A stretch of 64,000 bases of DNA from Pedobacter sp. SL55 (GCF_026625705.1 NZ_CP113059.1:992001-1056000); one strand, 5' to 3'. Shown: positions 44,639-55,209, numbered from the stretch's first letter. Numbers and translations are program-made. Notes: generated from the letters alone by a model not told the origin.

Positions 44639-44999
44639 CGTCTGTATCTGCTATCTTATTAAAATATTTTCTGATGAACATGTTTACCAATACCTTCTCG
44701 ATGATTTTGTCTTTAGCGAAGAAAACGATAATGGATAAGAGTAAATAAATTCCAGCCACACAGCCAAAGCCGGCAACCATACTGCCAAATACTTCGGCAA
44801 GGTATAACGCCAAGGTTATGGTGCCTAATAAAAAAGCAAGCACGAAGCAAACTACTACAACCGTGTTGGTAATTAAATCTGCAAATAATTTAGATCCTTT
44901 TTCAACCGATTTTAAGTGTACGTAATCTAGGCGAGTGTCTACATAGCTTTTTGCATCAGAAACAAGCTCTTCAATGGTCTTCTCTTTTTTCTCTTCCAT
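44628..44999 (-). CDS. Holin-X/YqjE-like two-helix membrane protein
   Basis: The 123-residue protein has an amphipathic N-terminal helix (IEELVSDAKSYVDTRLDYVH), two membrane helices (about 42-66 and 72-95), and a charged tail. This is the layout of the YqjE/holin-superfamily III proteins, which are stress-linked membrane proteins and not phage lysis proteins. It lies 17 bp downstream of the YtxH-like gene. Confidence 0.78.
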   Translation of the reverse strand: MEEKKEKTIEELVSDAKSYVDTRLDYVHLKSVEKGSKLFADLITNTVVVVCFVLAFLLGTITLALYLAEVFGSMVAGFGCVAGIYLLLSIIVFFAKDKIIEKVLVNMFIRKYFNKIADTDDEE

Positions 45000-45016
45000 T
45001 ATCGTTTTAAGGTATT

Positions 45017-45283
45017 TTATACATGCTCTACTTCGTCCGAGTATTCTTGCTCAACATCGCGAAGTTTACCTTTAATTGAGTTTACCACTTTGTCTTTTAA
45101 ACCACTTAGGTTATTAATTTCATCAGCAGCTCTTTCTTTGATAGAATCTCCAAAATCCTTTAAGGATTGGCCCAATTTATCACGAGTATCTGTGCCTTTA
45201 TCTGGGGCAAAAAGAATTCCTAATGCCGCTCCCGCAGCTAAGCCAGCCAATAAGGCTACTACCACTTTTGAATTATCGTTCAT
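45017..45283 (-). CDS. YtxH-domain stress-related protein
   Basis: The 88-residue protein has the YtxH signature: one glycine/alanine-rich membrane segment (VVVALLAGLAAGAALGILFA), then PDKGTDTRDKLGQSLKDFGD and an amphipathic helix. Family members are often induced in general stress. It is the first gene of a three-gene operon. Confidence 0.88.
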   Translation of the reverse strand: MNDNSKVVVALLAGLAAGAALGILFAPDKGTDTRDKLGQSLKDFGDSIKERAADEINNLSGLKDKVVNSIKGKLRDVEQEYSDEVEHV

Positions 45284-45490
45284 GTTTTTATAGTTTTATG
45301 TTAATGATAAAAAATTATATAAACTATAGTATTTAAACTATGTATAAATACAAATTGTTTTAAGTATTTGCTTTTTAATAAAGTTTATGTTCCACCACTT
45401 ATGCTATCCCAATATAAGCAAAAAAAAGCCTGTAGCAAATCAAAAACAAATATTGTTCCAATACGTATGCAAAACTTGATGAAAGTTAAA

Positions 45491-46933
45491 TTAGTTTATT
45501 GGCAACTGAATTACAAACAAACTACCTACCTCTTGCGGCTTAAAAATAATGCTTCCTTTGTGGGCAAGCACAGTGCGCTCTGCTTCGGTTAGGCCTAAAC
45601 CCTCGGTATCTTTTTTTGTAGTAAAAAAGGGTTCAAAAATCTGATGTTCTGAGCCTTTGCTAATTCCTTTGCCATTATCTTCAACCAATATAGAATAAAA
45701 GCCGCTATCGTTAATGGTGCTCACATTTAAAACCTTTGGATAGTTCTCCATGCTTTCTATTGCGTTTACAAGAATGTTTACCAGTGCTTTTTTTATCTGC
45801 TTTTTATCTATAAGCAAATGCAAATCTGTTGGCAGCAAATGCTTCTCTAAAACAATACGATGGCCTAAAATCAAGTCGCCTACTTCAACCAATGCCTCTT
45901 CTATCAAGGTATTGATATTGGTTTTTTGAATAACGATAGGCTTATTTTCGGTGCTAGAAACAAAGTTTTTTGTAAGCTGGTTAATGCTATTAAAATTCGC
46001 TTTAATTATTTCTAAACCCGCTTGCAAATTTTCGTTATAAACCAGCGCTTCATCTGTGCTTAAATCATGTAAAACCAGATTAATTGTAGAAAGTGGGTTT
46101 CTTATTTCTTCTGCAAACCCTTTGGCAATGTGCTCAGAGATAGAGAATTTACTTTCGTGTATAGATTTGGCTTCTTGGTGTTTCCTGTAGGTTAGGTCAT
46201 GTATAATGGTATGGTAAACTTCAACCATGTTCTGCAAGTCTATCTGTAAAAAAGAAGAGAGGCTACAGAAATAAACTTGGCCTTTGCTAGAAACCATCTG
46301 ACATTCAAAATCGCTAACCGCTCCTTTGGTTTCTAGCTCTTGTACAAAGTTGTCTCTATCTTCTTGCGTATAAAATAAAGACCTGTCGTTAGTTACCAGC
46401 ATTTCTTTAATATGATAGCCAAAAAAGTCTAGTCCAGCTTTATTGATATCGTGTATTTTGCCAGTAAAATCTGAAATAAGGATAGGTTCTTTTGCTTTGT
46501 CAAAAATGATTTTGAATTTATTTTCGCTTTCTTTTAGCGCTTTAAGTGTTTCTGCCTGTTTTAGCGCATAGCGTATAGACCTATCTAAGGTGTCGGCATC
46601 AATTTTATCTTTTACCAAATAATCTGCAGCGCCAACATTCATGGCTTCTTCATCAATCTGGTAGTCTCCTTTTCCGGTTAGAATAATAATGGGCTCTTTA
46701 ATACCAGATAATACGGCCTCATTTACCAAATCTACCCCAGTGTGTTTACCCAACCTATAATCTACCAAATAAACATCATATTGCCTTTTTAACACTGCAT
46801 TTATACCTTTTTCAAAAGTATCTATCCAAGAAAGTTCGTATTTACTGGCAATGCTACTATGGCTAAAAATGTCTTTAGTAATGATGTAGTCATCCTCATC
46901 ATCATCAATTAACAAAACCTTTACTCTGTTCAT
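45491..46933 (-). CDS. Receiver-PAS-histidine-kinase-like protein lacking the phosphoacceptor His
   Basis: I use the ATG at 46933 (MNRVKVLLIDDDEDDYIITK), 4 bp from the upstream stop. A receiver domain (about 1-120, Asp in VYLVDYRLG), a PAS domain (about 140-255) and a kinase core (about 270-480) follow. The kinase core keeps N-box NILVNAIESM, VEDNGKGIS, FEPFFTTK and a GLGL box, but where the phosphoacceptor motif should read HEIRNPL it has AEEIRNPLS, with Glu for His. It may therefore be a regulatory pseudokinase. It is encoded with a free receiver and a second kinase. Confidence 0.83.
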   Translation of the reverse strand: MNRVKVLLIDDDEDDYIITKDIFSHSSIASKYELSWIDTFEKGINAVLKRQYDVYLVDYRLGKHTGVDLVNEAVLSGIKEPIIILTGKGDYQIDEEAMNVGAADYLVKDKIDADTLDRSIRYALKQAETLKALKESENKFKIIFDKAKEPILISDFTGKIHDINKAGLDFFGYHIKEMLVTNDRSLFYTQEDRDNFVQELETKGAVSDFECQMVSSKGQVYFCSLSSFLQIDLQNMVEVYHTIIHDLTYRKHQEAKSIHESKFSISEHIAKGFAEEIRNPLSTINLVLHDLSTDEALVYNENLQAGLEIIKANFNSINQLTKNFVSSTENKPIVIQKTNINTLIEEALVEVGDLILGHRIVLEKHLLPTDLHLLIDKKQIKKALVNILVNAIESMENYPKVLNVSTINDSGFYSILVEDNGKGISKGSEHQIFEPFFTTKKDTEGLGLTEAERTVLAHKGSIIFKPQEVGSLFVIQLPIN

Positions 46934-46937
46934 ACGT

Positions 46938-47345
46938 TTAATATTTGATATTGAGCCATTTGCCTGCAATGGATGTTGTAATACTCACTAAACCACTAAA
47001 AGATGTTGGTTTGGTAAAAAAATCATTGGCTCCCAGGGCCATAACCGAATCAATGTCATCTTTACTTTTGGAAGTAGACAACACTACCAAAGGGATATCC
47101 CTAGTATCTGTTCTACTTTTTAATTCTTTAACAACACTCCTTCCATCTAATACAGGCATATTCAAATCTACGAGAATTAAACTAGGTAGCTCATTCTTGG
47201 AAATCAATTGGTTTACATATTCTATCAATAATTTTCCATTGCTTAAAAAAGTAACCGCATCTTGATAAATCTCTGAAAAAGCATCTTTAAGCATTAAAGC
47301 ATCATCTGGATCGTCTTCGGCAATTAAAATAAGTGGTTTGTGCAT
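46938..47345 (-). CDS. Single-domain response regulator (CheY-like)
   Basis: The 135-residue protein is one receiver domain: acidic DDPDD at residues 11-15, phosphorylation Asp in LILVDLNMP (about residue 60), Ser/Thr switch in LSTSKS, and Lys in FFTKPTS. There is no output domain. It begins 5 bp after the upstream kinase stop and 4 bp before the next gene, so the three are one operon. It probably shuttles phosphate or competes for it within this signalling set. Confidence 0.92.
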   Translation of the reverse strand: MHKPLILIAEDDPDDALMLKDAFSEIYQDAVTFLSNGKLLIEYVNQLISKNELPSLILVDLNMPVLDGRSVVKELKSRTDTRDIPLVVLSTSKSKDDIDSVMALGANDFFTKPTSFSGLVSITTSIAGKWLNIKY

Positions 47346-47350
47346 AGTAA

Positions 47351-49716
47351 TTATTGAGTAGTGCTATGTTTAAGAGGCAAAACAATAAAGAAAGACGCTC
47401 CTTCTCCTTCTTTACTTTTGGCAAAAATAAAACCGAAATGGTTTTCTACAATTTTTTTGCAGATTGCCAATCCTATTCCTGTACCTTTATAAGCTGTTCG
47501 TGAGTGCAAACGCTGAAACAAATCGAATATTTTTCCTGCATAGCCTTCATCAAACCCTATCCCGTTATCGGTAATTTTTACAACGCAATAATACGAATGT
47601 TGCAAAACGCCCACAACAGGAATTGCACTGCCAATAAGTACTTGAGAAGAAATCTCTAAGATTGGCTGTACGTTTGGCCTTACAAACTTTAACGAATTGC
47701 TAATGATATTTTGAAAAACCTGTGCCAACTGCGACGAAATACCATCTACCTTTTCATTTACCGAAAGTGTAATTTTTGCATTGGTACTTTCTACAGCATA
47801 GTCTAAACCGTGTAGCACACTATCCAATAGCTCTTTTAAATCTACCTCACTAAACTCTTTTACCTCTCGGGTTACTTTAGAAAATGCTAATAAGTCATCT
47901 ATTAATGCTTGCATACGCTCGGCGGCATTTTGCATACGATCAATATAATCTTGCCCTTCGCTGTTAATATTTGCCGCAAATTTGGTCTTCAGCCTGTCGC
48001 CAAACGCCCTAATTTTTCTTAGTGGCTCTTGTAAATCGTGCGAAGCGACATAAGCAAATTGCTCTAGATCTTTGTTAGAAATGTTGAGTTCGTTAATTTT
48101 TTCCTCTAGTTTTCGCTGGGCTTCTTTTAATTGTGTTACATCTTGTGTATTTCCTAAATAAGAAAAACCTTTCCCAATTTCATCTTCTTTAAATTTTGCG
48201 GTAGTAGATACATGTCTAATCTCGCCATTTGGCCTTACTATCCTATAATTTACCTTAAAAGAGGTTTTGTTTTGCCTAGCTTCTATAAATGCTTTCCGTA
48301 ATATTTTAACATCTTCTTTATGTACAAAATTGCTGTAAGAATTAATGTTGATAAGGGTAGAATGAGGCAAGTACCCGTGGATATTGAACATCTCGTCTGA
48401 CCAAACCACCTGCTCGCCATTACTTTGCCACTCCCAACTGCCGTTATTAGAAACGGCCTCGCCTTCGCGTAGTAAGGTTTCATTTTTTCTGAGTTTTAAG
48501 GTAGCTTCTTTAAGCTCGGTAATATCTTGTACAGTGCCTACCAACTTATTTTCTTTGGTTGCAAAATACCCCTGATTTAGCACGTATCGTTTAACCCCAT
48601 CTGGCCTAACAATTTGATATTCGGCGGCAAAATTAGTTTTGTTTTTTACAGCGTTAGCGAGCTCTTTGGCAAGCTTGTTTCTATATTCTGGCAAAACTAC
48701 CTGCTCTGCAATGGCATGCGTGGGATGAAATGTATTGCCCCCAAAACCGTATATCTTGTAAAGCTCATCAGACCATTTATAGGTATTAGCTTTAATGTCT
48801 AACTCCCAACTACCCAACTTCGAAATTTTCTCGGCATTGGCCAACAAGCGCTCTCTTTCTATCAAATTTGCTGTAAGCGCATGTTTCTCTCTTACTTCTA
48901 CATCTAATTTTGCAATAATGCGCTGCTCGTTTCTAACGGTTTCTACGTAATTAAGTATAATTCCGGTTAGCGGCACCAAATAACTAATAAACCTAAGGTA
49001 GTGTGCCGCATTATAATAGGGGTCGAACACGGAAGTGCTGAGCGCCATAAAAAGTTGTGCTAAAAATAGCGGAGCAATGCTTAAAATTAAAAATTTGGAG
49101 AAAATACTGTGAAAACGCAACATAAATTTGGGCAGATAAAACGCAGCCCATACAAACAAGAAAATTAAAGGTAGAAAAGAAAAAAGATCTATTTTAACCA
49201 TTTGGCTTAACACTTGCTTGCGCTGTAAAATAGAATCGGTATTGGCTATAATAAGCACACAACTTATACCCGCTAAAACACAAAAAATAGCTGTTTTATA
49301 GATGGTTTTTCGCTTCTGCTCTGGAGTTCTTAAATATCGAGCCTTTATTTTAAGATAAACAGCAGTTCCTACAAGAAGGGTTAACGAGTAAAAAATCCGG
49401 TTAACCCACCAGATAAAATATAGCTGGTCAGAAAAATCTGCTTCTACCTTTTTTTCATTCAAAATTAAAAGGTAGTAAATATCTAATACGGCCGAGATAA
49501 ATAGCGTAATACCAAACAGGGTAATGGTTACTTCTTTTCGGATATTGTAATCTATTATGGCCAGTATGCCTGTAAAAAATGCGGCAGCAACCCCAAAGGT
49601 TGTCCAAATACTGGTATAAAAATTTTGCTCTACACTAAAAAAAGAAACTGCTTAGATGAATTTTGAAAAAAAATGGATAACACTATGGATAGTAATGGCA
49701 CAATGCAGAGAAACAT
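47351..49716 (-). CDS. Membrane histidine kinase with two PAS domains, frameshifted near its start
   Basis: From an ATG at 49462 the frame encodes 703 residues: several membrane helices, two PAS/PAC domains (about 205-330 and 335-455), and a kinase core with HDLQEPLRKI, NIISNSLKF, DNGIGFDEG and GTGIGLAICKK. The same frame continues upstream, and a hydrophobic start MFLCIVPLLSIVLSIFF at 49716 lies in another frame. Both join if the seven-A run at 49637-49643 (T on the coding strand) had one more base, giving 788 residues. The protein probably senses through its N-terminal membrane domain and acts with the receivers downstream. Confidence 0.85.
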
Positions 49717-49799
49717 TACCATCCATAATATTTTTTTAGAAATGTGATAACGGTTTTTAAACCGAAACGACCCAAATTTTTTGATCAGATTTAGCACTT

Positions 49800-51218
49800 T
49801 TATTTACTATCGAGATCAATGGCTTTCATCTTGTTATAAAGTGTTTTTCTATCGATGTTTAGGATTTTTGCAGCTTTGGTTTTGTTAAAATTAACCTCTC
49901 TTAGTACATTTAAGATAGTTTCATACTCTGCCTCTAATGCTGCGTTTTTCAAGTCTCTAGGTTTGCCTTTCTCGGCATTTTCTGCGTGATCTGCTAATTC
50001 AAAACCTGGAGATTTGGCATAGGTTGAAATTTCTAAAGGAAGCGCTTTTACCTGAATTTCTTCTGTTTCGGTTAACAATGTGGCTCGGCGTACTACATTT
50101 TTTAATTCGCGAACGTTTCCTGGCCAGTTATAGGTTAAAAAGCAATCTATTACCTCCTCAGAGAAGCCCGAAATCTCTTTATTTAATTCTTGATTGGCCA
50201 ACTGCAGAAAGCTTTCGGCAAATGCCAAAATATCTTTGCCTCTTTGACTTATTGGAGGTAGATTAATTGAAAACTCATTGAAACGATGGTAAAGATCTTC
50301 TCTAAACCTACCTTTAGCAATGGCATCTTGAAGGTTTTCATTGGTTGCAACAATAATTCTCACATCCAAATCTATTTCCTTGGTGCTGCCAATGCGTTTT
50401 ATTTTACGCTCTTGTACGGTTCTTAGCAGTGCCGCCTGTATATCGTAAGACAAATTGCCTACCTCATCTAAAAAGAGCGTTCCGCCATTTGCCATCTCAA
50501 AATGACCTATTTTGGTATACAAAGCTCCAGTAAAAGATCCTTTTTCGTGACCAAAAAACTCACTTCCAGCTAGTTCCTTAGTTAACGAACCACAGTCCAT
50601 TGCTACAAAAGGCTTGTCTTTTCTTGGGCTGTTAAGGTGTATCGCTTTAGCTACCGATTCTTTCCCTGTACCACTATCGCCCATTAAAATTACACTGTAT
50701 GCGGTAGGTGCAACCAACAAAATTTGTTTCATCAAATCTTTTGAAGCTCCACTTTGGCCTATCACAAACTCATCGGTAAAAGCGTAAACAGTTTTACCTG
50801 CTTTTACTTTTTCTGCATTTGCCTGTGGTGTGTCCTGAGTGCTCGCATTTAGTGCTATTTGTGTTTCTATAGCTTTGTTTATGGTATTTAAAATCTCGTC
50901 TGGATAGAGCGGCTTTGTAATATAATCATAAGCACCTAGCTTGATAAGTTCTACCGCAAGCTTAATATCCGAATATCCGGTAATGATAATTACGCCTGTT
51001 TTAGGATAGTTATCTTTAATTTTAACCAACATTTCTTTTCCATCGGTATCTTCTAAACGATAATCGCACAGTACCAGATCATAATGATCTTTGGCCAAGT
51101 AATCCATTGCAGAAGTTCCACTGGTAGCGCTGGTTACATCAAAAGAGTTTCTGGTTAAAAATTTAGAGAGCAATAAGCCAATATTTATTTCATCGTCAAC
51201 GATTAATATTTTTTTCAT
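49800..51218 (-). CDS. Sigma-54-dependent response regulator, NtrC family
   Basis: The 472-residue protein has a receiver domain (about 1-120, Asp in LVLCDYRLED), an AAA+ domain with Walker A GDSGTGKESVAKAIH, GSFTGA (a GAFTGA variant contacting sigma-54), Walker B LFLDEVGNL, and a Fis-type HTH at the end (KTKAAKILNIDRKTLYNK). It activates sigma-54 promoters when phosphorylated. It belongs with the histidine kinase set just downstream, and has its own start at the edge of the cluster. Confidence 0.93.
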   Translation of the reverse strand: MKKILIVDDEINIGLLLSKFLTRNSFDVTSATSGTSAMDYLAKDHYDLVLCDYRLEDTDGKEMLVKIKDNYPKTGVIIITGYSDIKLAVELIKLGAYDYITKPLYPDEILNTINKAIETQIALNASTQDTPQANAEKVKAGKTVYAFTDEFVIGQSGASKDLMKQILLVAPTAYSVILMGDSGTGKESVAKAIHLNSPRKDKPFVAMDCGSLTKELAGSEFFGHEKGSFTGALYTKIGHFEMANGGTLFLDEVGNLSYDIQAALLRTVQERKIKRIGSTKEIDLDVRIIVATNENLQDAIAKGRFREDLYHRFNEFSINLPPISQRGKDILAFAESFLQLANQELNKEISGFSEEVIDCFLTYNWPGNVRELKNVVRRATLLTETEEIQVKALPLEISTYAKSPGFELADHAENAEKGKPRDLKNAALEAEYETILNVLREVNFNKTKAAKILNIDRKTLYNKMKAIDLDSK

Positions 51219-51397
51219 AGTTTAATTTAACTAGATGTGAGTGTATAATTTATAAGCTAAAATATGCAAAAAAAAGCAAAATGGGAATTATTTTCTACAC
51301 TTATTGTATTTTATGTAGAAAACATACTTTAACGTATCATTTATACACTATTTGCTTAAAAAAAGCACTTACTTCTAAAAAAACTAAATCTTTGCAG

Positions 51398-52180
51398 CTA
51401 TTGGCCTTTAAAAATAGCTTTTCTTTTCTCTAAGAATGCGGCAGTTCCTTCTTTAAAATCGTGGGTATCAAAGCAATTTCCAAATTCATCAATTTCTGTT
51501 TGGTAGCCATCTGCTTTTGGATTAAACCCTGCATTTATTGCTTTTATAGCGCTTGCAATAGCCAATGGTGCTCGTTGTTTAATTTTATCGAGCAATTCTT
51601 CGGCCCTGGCCAATAAGTCGCTTTGTGGAACCACATAATTAACCAAACCAATTTGTAGGGCTTTTTCGGCGCTAATCATATCAGCAGTAAAAATCATTTC
51701 GAAAGCCAAACCTTTACCAACCAACTGCGCTAAGCGCTGTGTACCTCCATAGCCTGGTATTAAACCCAAAGTAACTTCTGGAAGACCAAGTTTAGCATTA
51801 TCACTCGCAATGCGAATGTGACAAGCCATTGCCAGCTCTAAACCGCCACCTAACGCAAAACCGTTAACGGCAGCAATTACTGGTTTGCTAGAATTTTCGA
51901 TAGCGTTAAAAACATTCTCGTGTCCATCTTTAGCCAATTGTTTACCTTCTTCTAAATTATAACTCTGAAATTCAGAAATATCGGCACCAGCCACAAAAGC
52001 TTTCTCGCCTGCTCCAGTAAGCAAAATAGCCCTAACTTGCTTGTCGGTTTGGGCAGTGGCCACCGCATGAGCTAATTCGTCTAAAACTTCTTTATTTAAT
52101 GCATTAAGTTTCTGCGGACGATTAATAGTAATATAAAGTACGTTGTTGTTTACTTCTGCTAGTAGTTGCTGATAAGTCAT
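51398..52180 (-). CDS. Enoyl-CoA hydratase/isomerase family protein
   Basis: The 260-residue crotonase-fold enzyme has the oxyanion-hole motifs AGADISEFQ and NGFALGGGLELAMACH, and the catalytic-Glu segment LPEVTLGLIPGYGGTQRLAQ. It hydrates 2-enoyl-CoA in fatty or branched-chain acid degradation. It starts 5 bp from a B12-binding protein gene on the same strand; together they hint at short-chain acyl-CoA or branched-chain metabolism. Confidence 0.92.
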   Translation of the reverse strand: MTYQQLLAEVNNNVLYITINRPQKLNALNKEVLDELAHAVATAQTDKQVRAILLTGAGEKAFVAGADISEFQSYNLEEGKQLAKDGHENVFNAIENSSKPVIAAVNGFALGGGLELAMACHIRIASDNAKLGLPEVTLGLIPGYGGTQRLAQLVGKGLAFEMIFTADMISAEKALQIGLVNYVVPQSDLLARAEELLDKIKQRAPLAIASAIKAINAGFNPKADGYQTEIDEFGNCFDTHDFKEGTAAFLEKRKAIFKGQ

Positions 52181-52185
52181 AACGG

Positions 52186-52605
52186 TTAAAAATTACGGTG
52201 TTCAATTACCCAGTTTTCTATATAGGTTACAATATCTTTCATGGTTGTTCCTGGCGGGAATAATTCTCCGACGCCAATTTCCTGTAGTTTTTTCATATCT
52301 CCTTCGGGGATAATGCCACCGCCGGTTACCAGAACATCTGTAAGCCCCTTTTGCTTCATCATGTCTATTACTTTAGGAAAAACGGTCATGTGAGCTCCAG
52401 ATAAAATGGAGATACCGATAGCATCTACATCTTCTTGTAGGGCCGTATTTACTACCATCTCTGGAGTTTGCCTTAAGCCGGTATAAATTACTTCCATGCC
52501 AGCGTCGCGAAGCGAAGTTGCAATTACTTTTGCACCCCTATCATGACCATCTAGGCCAACTTTCGCTACAAGAACTCTGATGGGTCTATTTAAAGTTTTG
52601 TTCAT
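52186..52605 (-). CDS. Stand-alone cobalamin-binding protein, methylmalonyl-CoA mutase C-terminal type
   Basis: I use the ATG at 52605 ([15 protein letters not shown]). The 139-residue protein is one B12-binding domain: DGHDRG (DxHxxG, the lower-ligand motif), SILSGAH (SxL), and TGGGIIP. Its start [19 protein letters not shown] matches the small subunit of mutases such as methylmalonyl-CoA or related enzymes. The catalytic TIM-barrel subunit is not in this window. It lies directly upstream of the enoyl-CoA hydratase. Confidence 0.88.
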   Translation of the reverse strand: MNKTLNRPIRVLVAKVGLDGHDRGAKVIATSLRDAGMEVIYTGLRQTPEMVVNTALQEDVDAIGISILSGAHMTVFPKVIDMMKQKGLTDVLVTGGGIIPEGDMKKLQEIGVGELFPPGTTMKDIVTYIENWVIEHRNF

Positions 52606-52766
52606 ATCTGGTATACTTGACAAATGTAAATGTAGTAAAATAGTTGTTTGGTTAATTGGGTGTTTAGTTTTTTAGTATCCTTTAAGTTTAACTTAAAGAT
52701 CTTTATTCCTTGTTCTTTAATCTTTTTCCCATCTTCCAATGCACTTTAAATTACCCTAAATTTGGT

Positions 52767-52774
52767 TAACTTTG
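52767..52774 (+). promoter_or_regulatory. Bacteroidota-type -7 promoter box for glnS
   Basis: TAACTTTG matches TAnnTTTG, about 98 bp before the glnS ATG at 52872. No clean -33 TTG at the standard distance. Confidence 0.45.
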
Positions 52775-52871
52775 AAATTCGAACATCGCCCATTCTATAC
52801 AACCTTTAAATCAGCTTTGTTTACGTTTTATCGATGTTTTTATTTTTGAATTTTAACTTTTGAATTAATAT

Positions 52872-54521
52872 ATGAGCGAGGAAAAATCATTAAACTTTAT
52901 AGAAGAAATTATAGAGAATGATTTAAAAAGTGGAAAGTACGAAACGTTGGTTACACGTTTTCCGCCAGAACCAAACGGCTATTTGCATATTGGCCATGCC
53001 AAAGCAATTTGCCTAAACTTTGGCTTAACGCAGAAATACGGCGGTTATACCAACTTAAGATTTGATGATACCAATCCGGTTACAGAAAAAACGGAATATG
53101 TAAACAGCCAGCAAGAAGATATCCAATGGTTAGGTTTTCAATGGAAAAATGAACTGTACGCTTCTGATTATTTCGATACTTTACATGGTTATGCCGTGCA
53201 GTTAATTGAAAAAGGCCTTGCTTATGTAGACCATAGTACCGCAGAAGAAATTGCGGCGCAAAAAGGTACGCCAACTGAACCTGGTACGCCAAGCCAATAC
53301 AGAAACAGAAGTATTGAAGAAAATTTGGAGCTTTTTGCTAAAATGAAAGCCGGAGAATTTGAAGATGGCGCTTGTATTTTAAGAGCGAAGATTGACATGG
53401 CAAGCCCAAATATGTTAATGCGTGACCCAATTATTTATCGCATTAAACATGCACACCACCACCGCACAGGAGATGCTTGGTGCATTTACCCGATGTATGA
53501 TTTTGCCCACGGGCAAAGTGATAGCATCGAAAACATCACACATTCTATCTGTACCTTAGAGTATGTTTCACACAGAGAATTGTACGATTGGTTCATCGCC
53601 CAGTTGGGCATTTTCCCTTCTAAGCAATACGAATTTGCTCGTTTAAACCTTACCTACACGGTAATGAGTAAACGCAAATTGTTACAATTGGTAAACGAAA
53701 GCTTAGTTTCGGGCTGGGACGACCCTCGTATGCCAACAATTAGTGGTTTGCGCAGAAGAGGTTACACCCCAGAAAGTATCAGAGAGTTTTGTGAACGCAT
53801 TGGTATCGCTAAAAGAGAAAATTTAATTGAGCTGAGTTTATTGGAGTTCTGTATCCGTGAGGATTTAAACAAGAAAGCTACCAGAGCAATGGCGGTGCTA
53901 GATCCAATTAAATTGGTCATCACCAATTACGATGGCGATGGCGAAATCTTAATTGGAGAGAATAACCCGGAAGCAGAAGATAAAGGCGGTACCAGAGAAA
54001 TTCCTTTCAGTAAAGAACTTTGGATAGAACGTGAAGACTTTATGGAAGAACCAGCAAAAAAATGGTTCCGTTTGGCTCCTGGCGCAATGGTTCGCCTAAA
54101 GTTCGCTTACATTGTGAAGTGCGATAATTTTGTGAAAGATGCTGATGGAAATGTAACCGAAATTCACTGTACTTATTTCCCTGAGTCGAAAAGCGGTAGC
54201 GATACCAGCGGACTTACGGTAAAAGGAACCATCCATTGGGTAAGCACTAAACATGCTAAAACTGCTGAAGTGAGATTGTATGATCGCTTGTTCAGTGTGG
54301 TTTCTCCAGATGCAGAAGAAGGCGATTTTAAAGACTATTTAAACCCAAATAGTAAAGAAGTGTTAAGCAACGTTTACATCGAACCTGCTTTAGCCGAGGC
54401 AACTTTGGGAACAGGCTACCAGTTTATCCGTAAAGGTTATTTCTGTTTAGATAAAGATTCTACAGCAGATCATTTGGTGTTTAACCGAGTGGTTTCGTTA
54501 AAAGACGGCTGGAAAGGATAA
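52872..54521 (+). CDS. glnS: Glutamine--tRNA ligase
   Basis: The 549-residue class I synthetase has [17 protein letters not shown] (HIGH motif, about residues 30-46), DDTNPVTE, and the KMSKS-like VMSKRKL (about 266), with [15 protein letters not shown] and a C-terminal anticodon-binding beta-barrel. It joins glutamine to tRNA-Gln. Length is normal. It stands alone with its own promoter-like box and ends before an inverted repeat. Confidence 0.96.
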   Translation: MSEEKSLNFIEEIIENDLKSGKYETLVTRFPPEPNGYLHIGHAKAICLNFGLTQKYGGYTNLRFDDTNPVTEKTEYVNSQQEDIQWLGFQWKNELYASDYFDTLHGYAVQLIEKGLAYVDHSTAEEIAAQKGTPTEPGTPSQYRNRSIEENLELFAKMKAGEFEDGACILRAKIDMASPNMLMRDPIIYRIKHAHHHRTGDAWCIYPMYDFAHGQSDSIENITHSICTLEYVSHRELYDWFIAQLGIFPSKQYEFARLNLTYTVMSKRKLLQLVNESLVSGWDDPRMPTISGLRRRGYTPESIREFCERIGIAKRENLIELSLLEFCIREDLNKKATRAMAVLDPIKLVITNYDGDGEILIGENNPEAEDKGGTREIPFSKELWIEREDFMEEPAKKWFRLAPGAMVRLKFAYIVKCDNFVKDADGNVTEIHCTYFPESKSGSDTSGLTVKGTIHWVSTKHAKTAEVRLYDRLFSVVSPDAEEGDFKDYLNPNSKEVLSNVYIEPALAEATLGTGYQFIRKGYFCLDKDSTADHLVFNRVVSLKDGWKG

Positions 54522-54541
54522 GGGGATTTACGAATGACGAG

Positions 54542-54599
54542 TTACGATTTTAGATTTAGGCATCTAGCCCAATCGTAATTCGTAAATCTAAAATCGTAA
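54542..54599. repeat. 16-bp perfect inverted repeat between convergent glnS and nadD
   Basis: TTACGATTTTAGATTT (54542-54557) pairs with AAATCTAAAATCGTAA (54584-54599). It lies directly at the nadD stop and could end both transcripts. Its TTACGA-rich arms recur at 34996-35030. Confidence 0.7.
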
Positions 54600-55205
54600 T
54601 TATTTATAAAGGCTTTTCTTATCCATAAAATCGATTACAGCATCCGGTACTAAAAACTGGATGCTTTTTTCTTGCTTAATCGCATTGCGGATAAAAGTAG
54701 AAGAAATTTCCATTTGAGGAGTTTCTGTAATCACTACCGATGGATGGTTTATCCATTCGCTCAAATCAATCCCTGGCCGGGGGTAAACAAAAAATTGATG
54801 GTTTTGGAGCAACAGCTCGTAGTTCTTCCATTTTTTAAAGGAAGCTAAATTATCTGCACCCATAATCAAGGCAAATTCCTTCTCAGGATATTTTTCTTTT
54901 AAATGCGTTAAGGTATCAATGGTATAAGAAGGCTGTGGCAACTTAAATTCAATATCGCTCACTTTTAAATGTGGTGCATTTTCAGTAGCCAAGCGAGCCA
55001 TTTCCAAACGGTCGTACATATCTGCCAAACCACTTTTTTGCTTTAATGGATTGTGCGGCGATACCACAAACCAAACTTCTTTCAAGCTGGTGTAAGTAGC
55101 CATGTAATTGGCAATTACCAAATGCCCAATGTGAATGGGGTTAAAAGAACCGAAGAAAAGGCCAGTTAGCAGTTTTCGGTTTTCAGTTTTCAGCGTCTGT
55201 TGCAT
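54600..55205 (-). CDS. nadD: Nicotinate-nucleotide adenylyltransferase
   Basis: The 201-residue protein has the family core GLFFGSFNPIHIGHLVIA (GxFDPxHxGH type), WFVVSPHNPLK, and MEISSTFIRNAI (the ISSTxIR motif). It makes nicotinate adenine dinucleotide from NaMN and ATP. The first 14 residues (MQQTLKTENRKLLT) are unusual: they are coded by a repetitive ACTGAAAACCGAAAACTG-like stretch and look like an intergenic repeat captured in frame. No other ATG is close, so this start is the best available. Confidence 0.88.
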   Translation of the reverse strand: MQQTLKTENRKLLTGLFFGSFNPIHIGHLVIANYMATYTSLKEVWFVVSPHNPLKQKSGLADMYDRLEMARLATENAPHLKVSDIEFKLPQPSYTIDTLTHLKEKYPEKEFALIMGADNLASFKKWKNYELLLQNHQFFVYPRPGIDLSEWINHPSVVITETPQMEISSTFIRNAIKQEKSIQFLVPDAVIDFMDKKSLYK

Positions 55206-55209
55206 AAAA

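Noticed and set aside
44628..44999. Holin as evidence for a prophage
   Set aside because: No lysis, capsid or tail genes surround it; the YtxH neighbour fits a stress operon.
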